DNA of 64,000 nt, taken from positions 1 through 64,000 of the forward strand of contig PKDH01000014.1 of assembly GCA_002863045.1 (NCBI GenBank), read 5' to 3'. Shown piece by piece: positions 58,051 through 64,000 of the stretch (position 1 is the stretch's first letter; the number at the start of each line of letters is the position of its first letter). The position numbers and the translations under genes are program-made. The stretch is from Legionella sp. (GTDB taxonomy: Bacteria; Pseudomonadota; Gammaproteobacteria; Legionellales; Legionellaceae). Below the pieces are notes generated by a model. It was not told the origin of the DNA, ran no database searches, and was given only the letters and a program-made list of their open reading frames with translations.

Positions 58051-61000
58051 CTACTTTTTATTATTTTTTTCAAACGACTTATGCGCCCAACAATAAAGGC
58101 CCGGTAAAACCAAAAGCGTCAAAAAGGTGGACGAAAGGATGCCGCCTATAACGACCGTCGCCAGCGGTCTTTGTACCTCAGCGCCTGTTCCGGTTGATAA
58201 GGCCATCGGAACAAAACCAAGAGAGGCCACAAGAGCTGTCATTAATACAGGTCTTAACCTGGCCAGCGCTCCTCTGATAATCGAATAAACCAGCGTATTG
58301 CCTTGTTTTCTTAAATTGGTAATAAAACTAATCATGACCAGTCCATTTAAGACCGCAATCCCTGATAAAGCAATAAACCCGACACCAGCGGAAATGGATA
58401 ATGGAATACCTCTTATCCATAAAGCAAATATCCCACCGGTTAGTGCCAGTGGAATGCCGCTAAAGACGACGATGGTATCGTGTTTGCTTTGAAGCGCCAT
58501 AAACAACAGCACAAAAATCAACAATAAGGTAACCGGAACAACAAAAGTTAAACGTTGAACTGCTGAAGTCATTTGCTCAAACTCTCCACCATAATCAATC
58601 CAGTATCCTGCCGGCAGGCTCACCTTGTTTTTGATCTTGGCCTGTATCTCATCAATAAACGAACGCAAATCCCTGTCACGCACGTTGGTAGAGATAAAAA
58701 TGCGCCGCTTACCATTTTCACGACTGATTTGATTGGGTCCAAGCTTCTCATCTAAAGAGGCAACTTCGCTTAAGGGAATAAAATGTTTTATTCCATCTTC
58801 TTTAGGCGGAAGCTTAATGAAGATTTTGGATAAAATATCTTTCTCTTTGCGCTCTTGTTCTTTGAGCCGAATCACCAGCTCAAATCGCTGATCTTCTTGA
58901 TAGACAAGGCCTGTAACACGCCCGCTTAATGCCGTTTCTACCGCGTTTTGCACATCCAGCATGTTCAGGCCATATAAGGCCAATTTTTTACGGTCAATGT
59001 GTATGGTAATGGTCGGCAAACCACTGGCCTGCTCGATTCGGGTATCCGCTGCCCCTTCTACCGGATTAACAACTTTAAACACCTCTTTGGCAAGTAAAAG
59101 CAGTTTCTCCAAATCATCACCATAAATCTTGATGGCCACATCGGCACGAATGCCCGAAATCAGTTCATTAAAACGCATTTGAATGGGCTGGGTAAATTCA
59201 TATTTATTCCCAGGTTCCTTAACCAGTTTCGCTTTAATCTCTTTGATTAGAGCTGTCTTGGGTTTATCGGGATTAGGCCATTGTGCTCTTGGTTTTAAAA
59301 TAACAAAGGTATCTGCGACATTAGGCGGCATGGGATCGGTGGCCACATCCGCCGTTCCTATTTTAGAATAGACCAGCTTCACTTCAGGGAAACGTTCTAC
59401 AATCGTTTCAATATGTTTTTGCATGTCAATGGATTGCGACAGACTGGTTGATGGTGTTCGTAAGGCATGCAAGGCAATATCACCTTCATCCAGGCTTGGA
59501 ATAAATTCACCGCCCATGTTTATTGCCAAAAGCAGGCTGGCTATGACAAGCCCTGAAGATAGCAAGTTTACCCATACCCGGTTTTTAAAACAAAACAACA
59601 AGGTTGGCTTATACATATTTCTGAAAAACAATACGATGCGGTTGGTTTGTTCACTAATTCGCCCAGATAGAGCAATAGAAAGAGAGGCCGGCACAAAAGT
59701 TACTGAAAGAACAATGGAAGAAAGCAGTGCAATAATCACCGTCTGTGCCATTGGGCGAAACATCTTGCCTTCAACACCGGTTAAAGTCAGTATGGGAAAA
59801 TAGACAATGGTAATAATCAATACGCCAAAAAGACTGGGTCGAATGACTTCATTAGCACTTTCTAATACGGTATCAAGCCGTTCTTGCAGGGTCAGTTTCC
59901 GCGACAAGCTGTGCTGCTGCCATGACAGCTTTTTAATACAGTTTTCAACGATAATGACCGCCCCATCCACAATTAAACCAAAATCAAGCGCGCCAAGGCT
60001 CATGAGATTGGCGCTGATTTCGTATTGAACCATGCCGCTAATGGTCATTAGCATCGTGATGGGTATGACCAGTGCTGTAATCAGTGCCGCTCTGAAATTA
60101 CCCAAAAACAAAAACAACACCACAATCACAAGCAACGCACCCTCAGTAAGGTTTTTGGTGACCGTTTTGATAGTGGCATTAACCAGATTCATGCGGTTAT
60201 AAACCGGCACGGCCTCCACGCCGTCTGGCAGGGTCTCATTGATTTTTTGCAAAGCCTTGTGAATGTCCTCGGCAACAATACGGCTGTTTTCCCCGATAAT
60301 CATGGCAACTGTTCCAATGACCGTTTCGGAACCCGCGGCAAGGCCCGCCCCTTGGCGCAGCTCATGACCAATCGTAACATCAGCGATGTCTTCTATATGA
60401 ATCGGTACCCCGTCAATGGTTTTAACCACCACCCGCTCAATATCCGCATTGCTTTTTAACTGCCCCGGTGCCCTCATTAAAAATTGCTGACCCTTTTTCT
60501 CAATATATCCAGCTCCGACGTTGTCATTGTTTTTCTTTAAAGCGTTCTCGATATCTTCCAACGTCAAGCCAAATCGAATCAATTTTTTTAAATTCGGCGA
60601 GACTTGATATTGCTTGGTATAACCACCAATGGCGTTCACTTCGGCAACCCCTGGCACATTGCGCAGTTGCGGGCGGATAATCCAGTCTTGAATGGTTCTT
60701 AATTTTGTAGGTGTAAATTTATCCGGGTTGCTTGTTTTAAGCTTATACATATAAATTTCACCAAGCCCTGTCGAGATTGGCCCCATCATGGGATTGATGC
60801 CCTCCGGCAGTTTGTTTTTAACCGCTTGCAAGCGTTGGGAGATGAGCTGTCTGGCAAAGTAGATGTCCGTGCCTTCATTGAATATGACGGTGACTTGAGA
60901 CAAGCCATAACGTGACAAAGAGCGAGTATAGTCAAGTTTGGGTAATCCGCTCATAATAATTTCGATGGGATAAGTGATGCGTTGTTCCACTTCGAGGGGT

Positions 61001-61170
61001 GTATAACCTGGCGATTCCGTATTAATCTGAACCTGAACGTTGGTAATATCTGGGACTGCATCAATCGGAAGACGGGTATAATTATAAATACCCAGACAAA
61101 TCACGAAGAATACAGCTACAAATATCAGCCATCGCTGCTTGATAGAAAACTGTAAAATCCCTTTAAGCAT
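58051..61170 (-). CDS. HelA/CzcA-type heavy-metal RND transporter
   Basis: 'RLPIDAVPDITNVQVQINTESPGYTPLEVEQRITYPIE', 1039 aa. Confidence 0.95.
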   Translation of the reverse strand: MLKGILQFSIKQRWLIFVAVFFVICLGIYNYTRLPIDAVPDITNVQVQINTESPGYTPLEVEQRITYPIEIIMSGLPKLDYTRSLSRYGLSQVTVIFNEGTDIYFARQLISQRLQAVKNKLPEGINPMMGPISTGLGEIYMYKLKTSNPDKFTPTKLRTIQDWIIRPQLRNVPGVAEVNAIGGYTKQYQVSPNLKKLIRFGLTLEDIENALKKNNDNVGAGYIEKKGQQFLMRAPGQLKSNADIERVVVKTIDGVPIHIEDIADVTIGHELRQGAGLAAGSETVIGTVAMIIGENSRIVAEDIHKALQKINETLPDGVEAVPVYNRMNLVNATIKTVTKNLTEGALLVIVVLFLFLGNFRAALITALVIPITMLMTISGMVQYEISANLMSLGALDFGLIVDGAVIIVENCIKKLSWQQHSLSRKLTLQERLDTVLESANEVIRPSLFGVLIITIVYFPILTLTGVEGKMFRPMAQTVIIALLSSIVLSVTFVPASLSIALSGRISEQTNRIVLFFRNMYKPTLLFCFKNRVWVNLLSSGLVIASLLLAINMGGEFIPSLDEGDIALHALRTPSTSLSQSIDMQKHIETIVERFPEVKLVYSKIGTADVATDPMPPNVADTFVILKPRAQWPNPDKPKTALIKEIKAKLVKEPGNKYEFTQPIQMRFNELISGIRADVAIKIYGDDLEKLLLLAKEVFKVVNPVEGAADTRIEQASGLPTITIHIDRKKLALYGLNMLDVQNAVETALSGRVTGLVYQEDQRFELVIRLKEQERKEKDILSKIFIKLPPKEDGIKHFIPLSEVASLDEKLGPNQISRENGKRRIFISTNVRDRDLRSFIDEIQAKIKNKVSLPAGYWIDYGGEFEQMTSAVQRLTFVVPVTLLLIFVLLFMALQSKHDTIVVFSGIPLALTGGIFALWIRGIPLSISAGVGFIALSGIAVLNGLVMISFITNLRKQGNTLVYSIIRGALARLRPVLMTALVASLGFVPMALSTGTGAEVQRPLATVVIGGILSSTFLTLLVLPGLYCWAHKSFEKNNKK

Positions 61171-61178
61171 AAATATCC

Positions 61179-62123
61179 CTAATGACTGTGTGATGCGCTG
61201 TCTTTTTCCAATTCTGCTTTCAATATAAAACTGTTTTTAGCCACATAAACTTCTCCAGTCTTAAGGCCACTTAAGACTTCTGTATACTCTTTACCTTCCA
61301 ATCCAAGCTGACAGGCTCTGGGCTCAAACCCTTCTTCCGTTTTAACAAACACAACGTTTTTACCTTCAAAAGTTTGGACTGCTTCATTTTTCACGGCGAC
61401 AGGTACGTGCTTTTTCTCTATCACCACCCGGGCGTTGACGTACAGTCCTGGCAACCAGGTTAAATTTTCTGGATCATTGTCTAGAACCGCTCTTGCCCTC
61501 ATGGTTTGGTTATGCTCAACGCCTAAAGGAGAGACATAATCGATTTGGCTGTTTGCGGATTTATCGGGCTTGCTTTTATCGTAAATCACCACAGACTGTC
61601 CTTTTTTAATCAACGCTGCATTTTCTCGGTAGATAAATAAATGCACCCAGACGGTGGATAAATCAGCCAGTTGATAGATAGGGCTACCCGTTTTTACAAA
61701 CTCGCCTGGGTTGGCTTCTTTTTTTACAACAAATCCGGAAAAAGGTGCGTTCACATCATAGGTTTGCAAGGTCTGGTTGCTTTCAATGGTTGCCAATAAT
61801 TCGTCTTCACGCGCTTTGTCGCCCAAAAATTTGGTCATTTTCTTAACAATGCCCCCGTAGCGGGGATAAATGTATATGGTTTTATTGGCATTGGGGACGA
61901 TTTTTCCCAATATTTCGCGCGTGATTTCCAAAGTTTGCGGGCCTGCCTCAGCCAATTCTATTTGGTAGCGCTTCATAACATCGGCAGACAGACGCACGAC
62001 TTTTTCATTAGCATGCTCAGCGTGATCTGCATGTTCGGCATTCACCTTGTGTCCAGCTCCGGCATACGCGCCCGATAAAGCCGCAACAAACAATAATGCT
62101 GCAGTTGTTATTTGTATCAACAT
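61179..62123 (-). CDS. HelB/CzcB-type RND adaptor
   Basis: 'YDVNAPFSGFVVKKEANPGEFVKTGSPIYQLADLSTVWV'; His-rich N- and C-termini. Confidence 0.93.
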   Translation of the reverse strand: MLIQITTAALLFVAALSGAYAGAGHKVNAEHADHAEHANEKVVRLSADVMKRYQIELAEAGPQTLEITREILGKIVPNANKTIYIYPRYGGIVKKMTKFLGDKAREDELLATIESNQTLQTYDVNAPFSGFVVKKEANPGEFVKTGSPIYQLADLSTVWVHLFIYRENAALIKKGQSVVIYDKSKPDKSANSQIDYVSPLGVEHNQTMRARAVLDNDPENLTWLPGLYVNARVVIEKKHVPVAVKNEAVQTFEGKNVVFVKTEEGFEPRACQLGLEGKEYTEVLSGLKTGEVYVAKNSFILKAELEKDSASHSH

Positions 62124-62124
62124 G

Positions 62125-63363
62125 TTAGGAGACTCCCTTGCTTAGTAGTCCTGTAATCTGAATCATTGCAATATCCCGTTTTGCGTGCGCTTGTTGATAG
62201 TGACGCTCCTCTTCGAACAAAAGACGCATGGCATTGGAAAGCTCAACATAAGTGTATAATCCTTTTTGATACCCTTGTATGGCAAGCTCGGAAGCTTTTT
62301 GAGCCGTGGGTAATAATTCTTTTTTTACCCGCTCTGATTCTTCAGTGTTTTGACGCAAATCAAGAAAGGCTGCAGTTAACTCCTGGTGAAGGCGCAATTT
62401 TGTCGCTCTTAAATTTTGCAAAGTCTGGGTGTAGGCCGCTTCTGCAGATATTATCTTGCCTTGATTGCGGTCATATACCGGCATTACAGAGTTAACAGAA
62501 GCAACCAGCGCATCATCATTATTAAATGAAAAATGCCTGACGCCCATTTGCAATTGCATGGTAGGCCAAATGTCTTTTTTTACAGAGGTGATTGCAATGC
62601 GCTTGGCTAAAAGCTCAGTTGTTTTTTCCCTGATAAACGTACTTGTGTCGATTGACTTTTCAATAGAAGGCCAGGCTATGTCGTGATGGGGTAGCCCCTT
62701 ATCCACCAGTGTTTTGATGGATAAAGTATCTTTCCCGACCCATCGTTCGAGCAAAGCATACTGTTTTTTGATTTGTCGATATGCGCGACTTTGCTGAATG
62801 CGCGCTTCACCCAAGGCAACTTCTGCAAGTCGCAAATCAAGCTCAGCACTGGCCCCTGCTTTTTGGCGGCGATTGATATCATTAACGATATCTTGGTTTA
62901 ATCGAGTCAATTTTTGAGTTACCCGATGCCACTGAGTGGCGTAATAGGCGTTGACGTAAGCGCTACCTACGCCTATATACAGTTCGGCTTTTTTGCGTAA
63001 AATGGCAGTGCGCATGAACTCATAGCGAGCACAGCTTGCCTTTTGCAGCCAGCCTCTTTTGCCTCCCAAAGGAATCGGTTGATTTACAGATAGCGTTGTT
63101 TCTGCAAACTCAAATCCATCCTTCTCGCCAGAACCGGCAAAATTTTCAACTTCAAGCATTAATGAAGGATTTAACCATAAGCCATCCTGGATGAATTGTC
63201 CTCTTGCCTGCTCTGCTTCTTGAATCTGGGCCTGTAATTCAGGGTTGTTTTGATACGTCAGTTTTAATGCCTCCTGAAAAGACAGCAGTCCCTGTGCCCA
63301 TGCCTGGCATGCTATTAAGGCAATCCAGAAAAAAACAATCAAGCGTAGATGCTTTGCCACCAT
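62125..63363 (-). CDS. HelC/CzcC-type outer-membrane efflux protein
   Basis: TolC family; signal peptide; operon with HelB/HelA-like genes. Confidence 0.93.
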   Translation of the reverse strand: MVAKHLRLIVFFWIALIACQAWAQGLLSFQEALKLTYQNNPELQAQIQEAEQARGQFIQDGLWLNPSLMLEVENFAGSGEKDGFEFAETTLSVNQPIPLGGKRGWLQKASCARYEFMRTAILRKKAELYIGVGSAYVNAYYATQWHRVTQKLTRLNQDIVNDINRRQKAGASAELDLRLAEVALGEARIQQSRAYRQIKKQYALLERWVGKDTLSIKTLVDKGLPHHDIAWPSIEKSIDTSTFIREKTTELLAKRIAITSVKKDIWPTMQLQMGVRHFSFNNDDALVASVNSVMPVYDRNQGKIISAEAAYTQTLQNLRATKLRLHQELTAAFLDLRQNTEESERVKKELLPTAQKASELAIQGYQKGLYTYVELSNAMRLLFEEERHYQQAHAKRDIAMIQITGLLSKGVS

Positions 63364-63479
63364 TTGGTTTTTACTCTTAATTTCTTGATTTTATTTGATA
63401 TTACTTTAAATCTAACAGATTAAGGTTATGCTGTCATTGGCAACAAAAGAGACGATAAAATAAGTTTTTTCAGATGGTT

Positions 63480-64000
63480 TTAATCCAAATGACGACTTAC
63501 TGAACCAGAAATCAAGAAAGGTATAGCCCTTATATAAACAAGCTCTCCTAAAAGTTCTGTCATCGTTTGAGTAACAATGACAGCCGCAGCAATCGATGCT
63601 TTGGTTTCATCGGCAAGACTTAAAGCAAGCGGCAAGACAACCAGGGAATTTCTTGTCGCCGCACTAAAGCATACTGTTCGAGCCTGTTTAACAGGGAGTT
63701 TAAAGACTCGTCCAGCCAGCCATGCCAACACTCCCGCGACAATCATATAGGAAAAGTATAATGGGATTAATCCTATGTTTGTCCAACCATGGCTATAGGC
63801 TCTATTAATTTCTGATTGAGCAACTACAAATAAAACGGCACCCATCATTGGAACAGGCAGCCATGCTGTAAAATTAAGATAGCTTTTACCTATTTTCGAT
63901 TTTTTTGCACACCATTCGGATAGGATTGCCAGAGCCAGAGGGATAAGGATCAACCATAAAAAGGAGGCGATAAATGGTTTAATATCGATTAAATCAACTA
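63480..64000 (-). CDS. ACR3/BASS-like arsenite carrier, truncated by window edge
   Basis: 'SAATRNSLVVLPLALSLADE'; frame stays open through 64000 (VDLIDIKPFIASFLWLILIPLALA). Confidence 0.75.
   Translation of the reverse strand, partial: VDLIDIKPFIASFLWLILIPLALAILSEWCAKKSKIGKSYLNFTAWLPVPMMGAVLFVVAQSEINRAYSHGWTNIGLIPLYFSYMIVAGVLAWLAGRVFKLPVKQARTVCFSAATRNSLVVLPLALSLADETKASIAAAVIVTQTMTELLGELVYIRAIPFLISGSVSRHLD

Larger units (their letters stand above)
16990..64000. mobile_element. Integrative conjugative element, MPF-G/GI-type T4SS, inserted at tRNA-Asn; right end not in window
   Basis: tRNA edge, recombinase genes, ssb/ardA, T4SS operon, lvrA/lvrB/csrT-like block, metal cargo. Confidence 0.85.

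Noticed and set aside
40936-64000. Insertion sequences/transposases in the cargo region
   Set aside because: None recognised; cargo modules are contiguous without transposase genes.

Overview
The window reads as Legionella-like gamma-proteobacterial DNA; this assignment rests on gene content only. About 1-17 kb is chromosome: a Sel1-repeat protein, a tandem pair of paralogous ~690-aa effector-like proteins, polA, lpxD, a eukaryotic-type RWP-RK domain protein, a TlpA-like thioredoxin, an outer-membrane barrel protein, uvrB, an aspartate aminotransferase and a tRNA-Asn(GTT). From the tRNA-Asn to past the right edge lies an integrative conjugative element (ICE). It carries ardA, ssb, two overlapping tyrosine-recombinase-like genes, a MPF-G/GI-type T4SS (TraD coupling ATPase, TraC/VirB4-like ATPase, TraG/TraU-like and PFL_46xx/47xx-like proteins) and an lvrA-lvrB-csrT-like regulatory block. 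Its metal cargo includes a MerR/MerT-like module, a Cys-rich four-helix-bundle protein, a CopA-CopB fusion, CusCBA, GDH, an SDR-SPW-VKOR fusion, two CDF proteins, a HelCBA/CzcCBA-type RND system and a truncated ACR3-like carrier. The main discovery is two hammerhead ribozymes on the minus strand. Each is followed by a covarying pseudoknot, and together they bracket the recombinase operon. All calls were made by eye with no database search.
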